Assembly: GCA_003290165.1 (NCBI GenBank)
Contig: QNQO01006270.1
Location: 62,001-126,000, forward strand
Source of the DNA: Berberis thunbergii
Lineage: Eukaryota; Streptophyta; Magnoliopsida; Ranunculales; Berberidaceae
Direction: 5' to 3'
Length of the DNA stretch: 64,000 bases
The notes below the pieces were generated by a model. That model saw only the letters and a list, made by a program, of their open reading frames with translations, made no database searches and was not told where the DNA came from. Positions 45,359 through 56,390 of this stretch are shown one piece after another. The translations under genes were made by a program, and so were the position numbers. Position 1 is the first letter of the stretch. The number at the start of each line of letters is the position of its first letter.

Positions 45359-46042
45359 TGATGATACATCAAACCGTCATCTGATCAGCATCGTACACAT
45401 GTCATGATAATCTCATCAACAGAATTAAGCAGGCCCAATTGCACGCTCAATTCAGCAAAGCCCAAACAACAACAAGCCCATAATTGGCAGAATCGGGACA
45501 ATCGGGTTTGAGTTGCAATGAGCCAGTAAGCCCACATGTCACGTAATCAAGCCCAATACTTGTAAGACCCCTAAGGCAAGTATCTGAGAGTTCTACCCAA
45601 GATAAGCAAGTCGGCAACACATTGGATCCGTCTAGGAAACATATATTAGAGTATAAGTCGGGCAAGGAAACTTTCGTGCATAGACAATACACAGAAAGGG
45701 AAACCTCTCCCGTGGATCTAGGAGCACGAGTCGTGTAGAGAAACTATCCCACATGCACAGCTCTCAATCAGGAAATGATCTCCACAGCAAGATCAATTTT
45801 CCTAAACTACACCACCAAAAGCTTAGCCAAACGAAGACTCCTTCACTATAAAAGAGAGATGAGATCGATGAACTAGAGGTACACAATATAACCCAGTTTA
45901 CAGTTTTAAGCCTCTCATCGGACTTATCTAACTTAAGCATTGGAGTGTCATCGGCCACCACACGGTGGTCCTTGGCTCACGTTTGCTACTTATGCAGGTC
46001 TAGGTAAGCAGCAATGAAGGAGAGCAAAAACCGACTACATCA
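45359..46042 (+). mobile_element. Solo LTR of the A/B Tat family, opposite orientation
   Basis: It starts TGATGATACATCAAACC and ends CCGACTACATCA; flanks GGCGT and GGCGC (4/5). It aligns along its length with the reverse complement of the LTRs of A and B, including GGCCACCACACGGTGGTCC. The site rejoins as AGTTGGGCGCATATATTCACC, as in the empty relatives near 45085 and 54550. It is more diverged than the A and B LTRs. A TATA-like ACTATAAAAGAG lies at 45844. Confidence 0.85.
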
Positions 46043-46664
46043 GGCGCATATATTCACCTTTTCAAAGGGCGTCAATCTCTTAACTATCCTAGTAGGGTAG
46101 CAATGGGATGAATTTATATCACCCTTGTCCCTCTTGATGAGTTTTATCATCTATAATTGGCTTATTGTAGGTGAAATAAGCTTATCCTACCAAAGTCATC
46201 CCACCTATCCCCTTATATATTTTCTTATTTATTATTATTATTTTGAAGTTTATGTTCTTATTATGTAAATAGAAAATAAATAGTTCAACTTCGATCACCT
46301 AGGTTTTGAAAAAGTTTTGGAGTCATGCACATTTATCTTGTTCCTGGCCTCTCTCCCCGTTGGCATATTCTTCTCCTCCAACTTTTCATTTATTCTCAAG
46401 TATCATTTTCGCCTTATTATCTCTCGGTCTTTCATTTATCTCTACGATATACTAGTATTAATTACTTACAAAAATTAATAATAATATAATGATAATTAAA
46501 AACACTAGATTGTCTCAATTCTAAACTTTAGAACTAGTTGGTACGTTGTGTCTCTACAACATATTGGAATTAATAATAATGATAATTAGAAACACTAAAC
46601 TGTATCAATTCTAGTAATTATTGAAAACTTTATAACTAGTTGGAAAGTTAATGTTAACTTATAA
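46043..46664. other. Duplicated non-coding sequence (unit 1)
   Basis: No ORF. It aligns with 56280-57189 of unit 2 (TTCATCTATAATTGGCTTATTGTAGGTGAA; CAACTTCGATCACC.AGG). Unit 2 has a SINE inserted in this stretch. Confidence 0.6.
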
Positions 46665-46970
46665 GGTTATTTCCCTTTTGACCCCATTAGTTTATGACTA
46701 TCTTGTTTGGCATCCAATTTTTTTTATTCCAATCACACACCCAATCTGAGTCTTGTCTTGATTATTACGCCAAAGATATTGACTAACTAAATCCATCCAT
46801 ATTTCCCATAAATACTAGATTACCCCATATTGTTAGACATGGCCTCATGGGCCTGGCACATGACAATTTTGACAAATTTAGTTTGGGATGAAAACACTTG
46901 TGCATCCCAAGGCAACATTAATCCCATATTCCTCATTCTCTTCTCCTGCAACAAGTCTCTTCATATCCCA
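46665..46970 (+). mobile_element. Truncated left end of a Mutator-like element (unit 1)
   Basis: It matches the left inverted repeat and start of the interior of the element at 57190-58117 (TTGACCCCATTAGTTTATGAC, CTAGATTACCCCATATTG). It stops near 46970 within CTCCTGCAA, where TRIM sequence begins. This is the junction of the tandem duplication. Confidence 0.65.
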
Positions 46971-47043
46971 TATTGGCCTAACAGCCACAGGGAGAGACTT
47001 GTCGAAGGGTTGACCGACCAAATGCCTGATATATGAGAGAGAT

Positions 47044-47530
47044 TGTTGGGTTTATCCCACATCGTCTATGGAATGGGTTGATGGTTAGTTAATAAGTGTG
47101 AGGGGGAGTCTAACTCATGGGCTAGCTTTTGGGGTTGAGAGTCCTAAGACTACCCAAGACCGGTATCATAGCCCAAGTGTAGAACATTTTGGCTCAATAG
47201 CCACAAAGAATAGTCTGGTACAAAGGTTAGCCAACTAGAGGCCCGATGTGTGAGGGAGACGTTGTTGGGTTTATCCCACATCGGTTGTTCCTAGGTATAC
47301 AACATCTCGACCTAATAGCCACAATGAAGAGACTGGTTGAAGGGTCAGCCAACTAAAAACTTGATGTGTGAGGATAGATTGTTGGATTTGTCCCGCATCA
47401 ACTGACGAGGGACTAGTTGAAGGGTTAGCTAACCAAAACCTCATTGTGTGAGAAGTGATTGTTAGATTTATCCCACATCAACTAATGATATGTTTATAAG
47501 CATTAGAGAAAACCTCACCTCATCAGCTAC
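47044..47530 (+). mobile_element. TRIM tandem cluster (unit 2 start)
   Basis: The LTR at 47044-47159 (TGTTGGGTTTATCCCACATC...TACCCAAGA) is followed by CGGTATCATAGCCC, a near-intact Met-tRNA primer site, then internal sequence, then further partial LTR starts at about 47268, 47380 and 47460. Internal block and LTR alternate, as in TRIM tandem arrays. Confidence 0.7.
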
Positions 47531-47874
47531 CTATTGGGAATGAATAAAGTAAGAGTAAACTTCAACTAAATGTGAAAGATCTAATTGGTTTTAAAAAATA
47601 TTTTATCAGTTTACATTTGTATTCCCTCTTTTCTGTGTAGACTTGTCTCTTCCTAGTCAACATCTCTATTTCACCATCTATCTTTTCAGAGTTATGTTAA
47701 CCAACACCATATAACAAATTGTTTAACCATATAATTGATGACTTGTAATGAGTGGTTTCATTTGTCATTAAACATCACACGAATAAAAGATTGATTGTGA
47801 GGAAAAAGGTGTGATGGTTTGGACTATTACAGGTTGGGGTTGTCTCCTGGGTAGAGTTAGTGCTATTAGACTGA

Positions 47875-48135
47875 AACCAATTACTTTTCCACTTACCTCC
47901 ATCTCCAATCCAATCTTCCACAATCAAAGCGTCACCTGCTACCTTAAATCCAGTATGTAGAAAGAAGGGGTAGAGTTATTACTACCAAGACTCAAACCAA
48001 TTACTTTTGCACTTACCTCCGTCCCTAATCTAATCTTTCCACAATCAAAGCATCAGCTGCATCCTTAAATACAATATGTAGTTGGAGGGTATAGCTATTA
48101 CTGGCAAGACTAAAATCATTTACTTTTGCATACAT
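47875..48135 (+). repeat. Tandem repeat block, about 115-bp unit (unit 2)
   Basis: Three degenerate copies of the ACTTACCTCC.TC..AATC.AATCTT.CACAATCAAAGC unit; two are kept in unit 1 at 8245-8470. Confidence 0.6.
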
Positions 48136-48574
48136 CATCTCTGCTAAAGAAAACATATCTTTAGAAAATGAGTGGCTTGTTTATAAGAAACATACTTTAA
48201 TTCAATTTAAATAATTAGTTGTAACAAAACAACTGAACTAGAAATTTTACCTTGGCGACATATTTAGCTCAAGAAAAAAACTACCACTCATCCTTTTTAA
48301 CTTGCATATATTGATTAACAGAATTCATGGGACTGATTGATACTGAGTTAGTTGTCATTGTGGGAAAGAAAATTATGTGTATTAAGATGCTCAATAGTTT
48401 TGGGCACAGGTGTCAGAGAATTCCCTTGGCATTAACTCCGTGCGGAGTAGTTTAGAGCAAAAGTAAATAGTTCTTAATTGCTACTTTCTGCTGTCAATTT
48501 GTATGCTTATTTTGTTTATTAGAAATTAAACTATTTATTTCAGAATACAATAAAATTCAATCATGCTCAAGAAC

Positions 48575-48960
48575 TTACAATTTGTATCCCATATGAGCAG
48601 AGGAATGGGTTAGTTGTCAGTTTATAAGTGTGAGGGAAAGCTTCAACTCATGAGCTAGTTTTTGGGGTTGAGAGATACCCAAGATCGCCCAACACTGGTA
48701 TCAGAACTCAGGTGTACAACATCTCAATCCAATAACCATAAGGAAGAGACTTGTCGAAGGGTAAGCTGAGCAAAGGCTTGATGTGTGCAGGGAAAATTGT
48801 TGGTTTATCTTACATCGAATGTGGAAGGGGAAGGTAGTCAGTTTATATGTGTGAGGAAAAGTCTCATCTCATGAGCTAGCTTTCAAGGTTTAGAGAGACC
48901 CAAACCATCGAACAATAGTGCTCTGCAACTAAATGTTAAAGATCTAATTTGTTTAAGAAA
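48575..48960 (+). mobile_element. TRIM copies in unit 2
   Basis: The first LTR (about 48585-48690) is followed by CTGGTATCAGAACTCAGG, the primer site, then the internal CAACATCTCAATCC...CGAAGGGTAAGC, and a second LTR from about 48797. It corresponds to 7400-7830 or 9560 in unit 1. Confidence 0.65.
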
Positions 48961-49159
48961 CATCTTATCAGTTTACATTTTTATTCCCTCTTTTCCCTAT
49001 AGACTTGTCTCTTCCTAGTGAACATCTCTACTTCACCATCTATCTTATCTAAGTTATGTTTTGGATTACCATCTAACAAATTGCTCAACCACATAATTGA
49101 TGACCTGCATTGAGTGTTTTCATTTATCAGTAAACATCACACGAATAAAGGGTAGAGTT

Positions 49160-49435
49160 ATAACTGTGAGGGAAAGCCTCGCCTCATGCTTTAGCTTTTA
49201 TGGTTGAGAGATGTTTAAGACCACCCAACACTATCAGAGCCTAGATGTACAACATCTCGGCCCAATAGCGAAAGGGAGAGACTAGTCGAAGGTTACCCGA
49301 CCAAAGGCCCGATTTGTGAGGTAGAAATTATTGGGTTTATCCACATCGGCCGTGAAAGGGGCAGACAGTCAATTTATAAGTGTGAGGGAAAATCTCACCT
49401 CATGAGATAGCTTTTGGCGTTGATAGTAACCCAAG
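49160..49435 (+). mobile_element. TRIM copy next to the antisense-type ORF (unit 2)
   Basis: LTR piece (GTGAGGGAAAGCCTCGCC...CACCCAACA), then internal CAACATCTCGGCCCAATAG...CCGACCAAAGGCCCGA, then an LTR from 49330 (TTGGGTTTATCCACATCGGC) to 49435. It directly abuts the C-terminal coding end of the next feature. Confidence 0.65.
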
Positions 49436-50244
49436 GAGAAATAGTTGGAGGTAAGAAAAAATTATCGTCGGCAGGATCAGTTGGAGAAAGTGGACCAGGA
49501 TCTTCGTTGTCCGCAGAAGGAGTGGAAACATCTTTGAAAACGGGGTCAGCTATTGCGTAGTACTTGCTAAGGTCCCAACCCTTATCCACTTCTATATAAT
49601 CGATGTGATCAATTTTTCTAGAAACAACTTTAATTAACTCCACTTCAGCTGCATTAGCATTTGATTGCTCAGCAAGTACAAAAAATTCCTACTTAGCCCG
49701 AGCAAGCTCCTCTTAAATTTGAGAGAATTTCTGAGATGTCTGCTCTTTAAGGCTTCTTTCAACAGCCAATTGCTCCTTCACATAAGTGACTTATCAGTCA
49801 TCTATTCCACTTGCCTCTCAACGGTCACGTGGAGAGCAGAATGAGAACCCGCCATAGTCCCTGTCTGATCACGAGCTTCTTTCGTGGTAGTCAACTCACT
49901 TTCCGTGGCAGACAACGATGATTGTAGCTCCGCAACCTGCTCAGAAGGTGATCCCTTTCCTTTTCCACAAAATTCATTTCTATAGCAAACTTATCACTGA
50001 CGCCCTCCACCTCCTTTAGAGTATCTTGATAAGCATTAACTACTTTCTCTTCATAAGTTGCATCCTCCTTCAACTTATCTACGTGAGAAAGAGCATTAGA
50101 AAGATGCAACTTTTGTTGTGCATACTTCTTCTCCATGGCATGCACATGTTCATGGGCAGCCTGATACTCAGACCCCGTCATCTCAGCATGAGTGAGATGG
50201 GACATCCCCTACTCAGAGCAAACAAAATAGTCCAATATATATAT

Positions 50245-50534
50245 GGTGTTTGAGGTTGGAGATAAAATACGGGTAAGATTTACCCAAATATATGAATCTA
50301 ACAGATTACATAGAACTTAAAGTTAGCATTTATTCTTATCTTCAATCAATCCTCAATAAGAGTGCATGGGTTCGATTCTCATACCCAACATTTTGATATT
50401 TATTTATCTTGATATTTAAAGTAGAATAAATTATATTTATCATCTAAAGTCGCACTCAAACAATAAACATGAACTCCATATTTTGAAGAAAAAATTTTAC
50501 ATGTAGAGTGCCAATGGCACAGGAAATACCCTAG
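50245..50534 (+). mobile_element. Helitron-like insertion in an intron
   Basis: It ends with a perfect hairpin GTGCCAATGGCAC (50508-50520), 10 bp, then CTAG (50531-50534) followed by T, the layout of a Helitron 3' end. Unit 1 shows the empty intron with only the TA run. The 5' end is in the TA tract and no clear TC start is visible, so the class is likely but not proven. Confidence 0.55.
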
Positions 50535-50676
50535 TATATATATTAAGGGGAAAACAGTAAAGCTAAACTTTTTACCTCCATTATATACTTCACACAATCC
50601 CAACAGCAGCAACATACATAGGGGCTTTATTCATCAACCATTAATGCCATGAGTTGATATGATTGTGTGCATTCTC

Positions 50677-51862
50677 CACTTTATAGCATGCCAAAAATGC
50701 TATCACTAGATATGATAGCATTAAATGACATGTTGCGACAACCCTCGTTATTAAAAGTTTGGCCTCTATGATAGCGTTTTTGGTGCACTATTAAAAGTGC
50801 ACTTTTAATAACATTTTTTAGCGTTGTTGTAACACTTTCAATAGCGCTTAGAACATGTTGTTGTATAGTGATAAACGTTGCTGTAACATTTTCATAGCGT
50901 TTAATAAATGTTGTTACATAGTTTTATACGACGTTTTTAAATTGTTATAAATTTAGTTAAGACGACACTTTAAAAATGCTATTAAAAGGGTGCGGCATTT
51001 TTTTAACCCATTTGTTTTTAGCTATGTTGGTATCATTTGCAATGTTCTACCTGCTATTAAAAGTGCAACATTAAATAGAATCCAACCATGTAAGAAAATA
51101 TCATTTATTGATAATCAAACTAGTTCAATACATGGTAGAAACATAAATACAATGCCATACAAAATAAAGTTCATTAGTTCTTAAATAAAATGTAAACATA
51201 GTATGAAAATGTCATTTTTTCAAAGTTAATAGAATCTTCTTTCCCGTCACATTCTTCTTCCTCATCTTCATCTACTTCATCATCACCTGCCATATAAACA
51301 TAAAGGTATATCAAAACACTCACAAGACAAAAGCACCACATGAAATATATATTCACAATGTCAAATTCAAAACTATAACCAATATAACTCATCTACAAAC
51401 ATAATCTATATTTTCTCTAAACAAGAAATTATAAATACATATAGAAAATCATCCTGCTTAAAAGGTCAATGTCAAGGGATGGATACCAAACTGGAAATCA
51501 TAAGCTTCCAAGAGTGAAACAAGAGGGACTCAACAATTACTTCAAAATCTAGTTGCTATTAAATATCAATCAAGGAATGATGTTATTAGGGCCTATCAAA
51601 ATCTAGTGGCGAGCTTTGCAGGGGAGAGCTTAAAGGGAAGAGAGGCGAGCTTTGAGTGTCATGTTTTAAGTTTAGCTAGAGTGAAATTTAGGGGAGAGGA
51701 GAGATAAGGTCAAGTTAAATAAAAATTTTGGGGGGCGCCAAAAAGCCCGCCCTTCATTAGACAACGTTTTCATTTGTAAAGGCCATTAAAATTGATTTTT
51801 CATAGCAAAATTGTAAAAAGTGTTATTGGAAAATGCTATCAATAAGGATGTGTGGTGTAGTG
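50677..51862. mobile_element. Non-autonomous CACTA-like element (mini-CACTA)
   Basis: 1186 bp with termini CACTTTATAGCATG and GGTGTAGTG, flanked by CTC on both sides (50674-50676, 51863-51865). The empty site in unit 1 reads GCACTCTCCTGCACGTC (near 10955). Subterminal motifs such as AAATGCTATCA, AACGTTGCTGTAAC and GTTGTTGTAACACTTTC recur in both orientations. No transposase. A ~60-bp GC-rich GGGGGCGCCAAAAAGCCC stretch lies near 51730. Confidence 0.72.
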
Positions 51863-53578
51863 CTCATGCACGTCAATCTCCGAGTGCTATGAAAACCGAC
51901 CATCTGTATTGACATGGATAGCCCCGAGGATGGGCTATTTTCAGCTGACTTTTGGATGGAACACAGAAGGGTCAGCGATAATAGATGAGCCACCCTTGGT
52001 CACCCAGCAGTGACTGGGACACCAGAAATGATGGACACACCAGCCTTCGTCTTCTTGTTAGTAGATGGAACAGCAGACGATACTGGGTGGAAAGGATGAG
52101 AGTCAGACATCTGCTTCATACTTGGATCAACAAGAAGAGGAGGAAGAGAGGACTTGGAGCTCCGACCCTGATCAATAGCAACATTGTCAAAAGACGGATC
52201 ATACTTGAAGTCGTCCAAAGACAACTTCGTGTTTGGAATCTGAGACTTATTCAGAAAAGACACGAGCATCCTCATCTGACACTTTGTTGATGTCTGTCAC
52301 ATCAGCATAAGTAAGGAGGTCCTTCTCATATTCAACAAATCGGAGCACGAGGATGGGCAATTTTCTCCCAACTTTTCGCAAAAGCCTTCTACATCTCCTC
52401 ATCTTCATGAGCGTCAAGATGAGAGTCATCCTCTTGGTTCTTCTTCAAAGAACTAGATTCCTTATTCCTTGATCTCTGAATAACAGAATTATCGAGACTC
52501 ACTCCCCTATCCAGAACCACAAGAAGAAGGGCAGTGGAACATCTCTCGTGGAAGAGACGGCTCCAGAAGAAGAAACCAACCCAACAAGCCTCTTTTGCTT
52601 TGAAGGCAAACCAACATCGACCAAACCACTCACAACCTTCCTTTTTGAAGAACTAGGAGACCTCCGAGCCCTCCTCTTCCTCGTAGTCAGATCCGCATCC
52701 TGACCACCAACGCTAGCAAAAGGACCACGTTGAGCAACAGTGACACCATAGTCATGTCCATAAACAACCAATTGTCGTTCCTGAGCACTAAGGCCTTATA
52801 GGCCACTCTGGTCAACTACCTTCAAGCTCAGCACATTTTCAAGTAGTGTCCAAGGAAAATAGAGAAATTGATCCCTCGTCGATTGTTCTTCTACAGTCAA
52901 ATGCAAGTTGTTCAAGTTTCTAGAAGTCTTAAACGACCTGAGAATAGGTTTACCAACAAAGTTGAAATACCTAGATTCCATGGAAGCATGGAACCAGGTC
53001 CTTTGCCAGAATTTGAAATCACATTTCGGCTTGCCCATACAAATAGGCGAAATCAAATAGTAGACAACATTCTTGTTGAACTTCAATGTCAGCAGAGAAT
53101 GTAGCAAATTATCGTTCAGACGATGTGACATAACTTTTATAATTCAGAGCCTTTTGGTAAAATAAAAATAAAAAAAGGGAGGGGTTTCTTAACTACTCAA
53201 AACATCCCATCTCGCAAAGTCTTGAGCAAGGTGCCAACCAAGACCCTCAAGCCTTTGGGACCAAACTGAGCAGGTGGAATACCGATCAAATCCAGATAAG
53301 CCTTTGGCTGGATATGTCTATCACCATCTCCTAGCAGTATGAGATGCAAGTCGAACGAAATAGAATACGCATGACGGAGGTCATGCAAGGTGGCTTGGGT
53401 TGTTAGCAATGAATCAAAGAACCCCACATAGGTGGTCAAATGATTGATACTCATAGATCTCTTGGGATTCATGGTGAAAAGTTTTCTTAACTCGGAAAAT
53501 AAAAGAGAAAGGAACAAAAAAGTTCTACAAATGAAAAATGCATAAAAAAATACACAACTCTCTAGATCCATTATATAG

Positions 53579-53939
53579 GATTAGATAACGAAAAGTCAAT
53601 CAATGGGACATCGTGCAGAAAATAATAGTTGCACAAAACCCTAAAATCACGCCAAAACGAGCTAATTGATTCATAGTAAAGTAGCAGTTAAATAGTGGCC
53701 ATTGAATGACAGTTATTAACTGCATTAAATGATGCGCAGAGAAGTGATGATGAACCTCAATAACCCACCGCCTCATAGTTGGTAGCTATGAGCCCACTAA
53801 CTAGGGGGAGTAGATGATGAACATCAAACAACCATTCGATCATGGCCGAACATGTGGCACAAATCATCTTTCATTAGGGACAATTAACATGTCCAATCAC
53901 CAAAGCTCAAAAAGGCATTGGTAGTGGACTATGATCCAA
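53579..53939. other. 5' flank of the antisense-type ORF
   Basis: Upstream region of the minus-strand gene, presumably its promoter area inside the retroelement. Apart from the TATA box at its left edge, no motif is recognised. Confidence 0.4.
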
Positions 53940-54826
53940 GTTAAAAGGCCTAAACCTCAGGCCAAATGAATCTCTCCCCAGAGGACAAAGACGTTACGAA
54001 TAAGACAAGTCATGACGGGAATCTCTCTCCAAATGACGTATCTCAATTAGGAGAAGACTTTTATGAGAAACATCCCCATTCATTGTGCCATGCATGCTTA
54101 AGTCGCGTACAAAATTATTACTCTTATTACATAAGGTAAAGAAGAGAGATGAGGAAAGAAGTACGTAAAAACCGTACGATGAGAAACGTCCCCCTTCATT
54201 GTGCCATGCATGCTTAAGTCAAGTTCATATTTTCCTCATTTCATCGACTAAAGCATTGGAGTGCCTTCAGCCACCAACAAAGCGGTCTTTGGCAATCTAA
54301 CCTTATTTTGCAGGTCAGATATCGAGGAGCAAATTTGGATGCTCAAACAGTATAATTGGCTGATTGTAAAATATATTAGATTAGTTTTACAGACGTCCAT
54401 ACAAAAAATGGACTTTTTTAATGGCCTTATCCCATAGCAAAATGCACCCATAGTTAAGAAATTGAAATGTTGAGGGAAAAAAAAAGTTGTAGAAATTGAT
54501 GTGCTCCAATGCCAACCACAAGAGTCACTGTTGTCCAATTGAAAACAAATTTGGCGCGCGAAAAGGTATTCACCTTTTCAAAGGGCGTTGATCTCGTTTT
54601 ATTTTATTTTATTTTGTTAAAAGCGTCGATCTTAATTATCTCACTAGAATACAAAAACTCCTTATAGCATCAACAATACATTGATTGTAAAAGAGGTGAG
54701 TTTAAAAAGAAAGTAAAATTTGTTGACTTTTTTAATGGCCTAATCCCATACCAAAATGCACCCAAGTAAGGTAATTGAAAATAGAAAGAAAAGGAAGTCA
54801 TAAAAAATGTCTTTGATGCCAACCAA
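53940..54826 (+). repeat. LTR-like debris of the second Tat family (unit 2)
   Basis: It shares AATCTCTCCCCAG.GG.AAAGACGTTACG and GACTAAAGCATTGGAGTGCCTTC...GGTC...TTTGCAGGTC with 44517-45358. A ~40-bp piece (GAGAAACGTCCCCCTTCATTG) is duplicated at 54070 and 54180. The paralogy with unit 1 is clear; exact LTR ends are not. Confidence 0.5.
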
Positions 54827-55246
54827 ACAGGTCGTCGATCCGCGGGTTCAACTTGAATCAGACCGTTTTGCTCTAAACGGTCCGGATTTCAATTATAAGT
54901 TTTTACATACGGTTCGGATCGGTCCGGGTCCGATATAAAACGGTCCGATCCCGGTTCCTATTTTTAAAAACGAAACAGTCCAGGTTGGACCCGTTTCAAA
55001 TCAGATTAGTTATAAAAACCTAAATATGGAACTAAGTAACCTAACTGTCTAACAAAACTCCTTTACTCTTTCGAAAATTACTCTTTACTCCTTTCCTACC
55101 CTAGCAAACAAAGCTCCTTTGCTTTACTCTTCAAGTCTTTAGAGCAGAAGAGAAGTGAGAGTAGTGAGCACCCGCCACCCGCAGGCTGCCTCCCCCACAC
55201 TGCAGGCCGCCTTCCCCTCTTCAGATATGTGCCATAAGAGATCAAT

Positions 55247-55540
55247 TTATGGTTGTTGTAGGCCTCCATAATATTCACACTCGTCCAAAACATCATCAAC
55301 CTCGTACGATGCATCATTTAGTTCCTCCAACCATAATCGAACCGTTGCTTCGTCCAAATGTCTCTCCTCTGCATCATCGAAAACATCATTGATTCTACAA
55401 AAGCTTTTATTAAGTTTCTTCAACTGATCTTTCACCATACCCACTAATGGACGAAGTCTCTTCCGATCGTTGTCAATTAAAGAGTTGGGCTTTCCAAACA
55501 CAACTCCAAAGAAGGGACATACGACTCGACCTGCTTCCAT
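55247..55540 (-). pseudogene. Captured CNL resistance-gene N-terminus (Rx-type coiled coil)
   Basis: The minus-strand ATG at 55540 starts an open frame of 97 codons. The segment RINDVFDDAEERHLDEATVR, then LWLEELNDASYEVDDVLDE is the classical N-terminal coiled-coil (Rx_N) domain of CC-NBS-LRR immune receptors, with the EDVID-like motif as EVDDVLDE. The N-terminus has GKPNSL and LVGMVKDQLKKLNKSF. Homology ends near 55260 and no NB-ARC P-loop follows, so only about the first 95 residues were taken, with about 60 bp of 5' leader. The frame is undamaged. It lies inside a hAT element and is not a resistance gene itself. Confidence 0.85.
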
Positions 55541-55744
55541 GATCTCTCTCTCTCACACAACTGGTTCTCCTCTTCAAACTGCTAGCTAATAGAGAAAAGG
55601 TTTTGTATGATGCTTGTATTATTCTCCTCTTCAATTGCTAACAGAGAAGAGTCAATTTTGGAAAAACACAGTTGTTATTGTTAAATATGGAGTGCACCGA
55701 TCTGTGGCAAGGAGATTGATGATGGAGTGCGCCTTCCTCTTCAG

Positions 55745-56060
55745 ATCTACTCCTTCCTCACGACCCTATGGATGATGATTTCTGTTGATCGATGATGGAT
55801 GATTTATGTTGGTCGATGATGGATGATTTCTGGATTATGGATGTTGATCGATGATTTCTGGATGATGTTGATCGATGATTTCTGGATGATGGATCTTGAT
55901 CGATTTTGTATGATCTGTATGAATATGATGGATCTCTTATGGATCGAACCAAATTTACTTTTGTTTTTTTTTTTTTGAATGCAATTTTTCTGTTCTTGAT
56001 TGGATATCTTATGGATCTGTATGAATATGATGGATCAATTTTTTGTATGATCTGTATGAA
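55745..56060. repeat. Imperfect minisatellite in hAT 3
   Basis: Degenerate units of GTTGATCGATGATTTCTGGATGATG recur about six times (55785-55900), then GATCTGTATGAATATGATGGATC units repeat three times to 56060. Confidence 0.7.
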
Positions 56061-56390
56061 TATGATTGAAAGTTTGGAACCGTAGGAACCGAACCGTTAG
56101 GTTTGGTTCCAATTATCAAAATGAAGGGATCCGAACCGGACCGGATCCGTTAAAATGTAAACGGTTCTAGTTAGGTTCTTCCAAATTTGGAACCGATTCG
56201 GACTGTGCCCACCCCTACCAACCACAGTAGTCATGTTGTCCTATGGAAAAAATAGTTGGGCACAAAAACGAATTGACGGGCGTCAATCTCTTAACAATCC
56301 CAATAGGGTAACAGTGGGTTAAATTTATCTCACCCTTGTCCCACTTTATGAGTTTTCTCATCTATAATTGGCTTATTGTAGGTGAATAAA

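Larger units (their letters stand above)
49395..53571 (-). pseudogene. Second-family Tat antisense-type ORF (unit 2), with two insertions
   Basis: The gene reads leftward. A TATA box (CTATATAA, 53571-53578) precedes the likely start ATG at 53472 (MNPKRSMSINHLTTYVGFF). The N-terminus carries YLDLIGIPPAQFGPKGLRVL, resembling the putative-gypsy-type-transposon (PF04195-like) domain and the ORFs of A and B. Next come FKFWQRTWFHASMESRYFNF and LTVEEQSTRDQF (53131-52796), a basic stretch TTRKRRARRSPSSSKRK (52771-52499), an acidic part (52429-52000), a coiled coil (50205-49891, YQAAHEHVHAMEKKYAQQKL) and an acidic C-terminus (49643-49440). Insertions: a mini-CACTA at 50677-51862 and a Helitron-like piece in an intron (about 50245-50534). 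Function unknown; many frame breaks. Confidence 0.65.
54827..56217. mobile_element. hAT-type element 3 carrying an NBS-LRR N-terminal fragment
   Basis: The right end is TGCCCACCCCT(A); the left end (ACAGGTCGTCGATCC) is eroded. The flanks CCAACCAA and CCAACCAC match 7/8, and the empty site in the neighbouring duplicates reads GCCAACCACA.AGTCA. Both ends have subterminal GGTTCGGATCGG / CGGACCGGATCC repeats. The interior holds the gene fragment at 55247-55540 and a GATGATGGATG-type simple repeat. No transposase. Confidence 0.82.
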
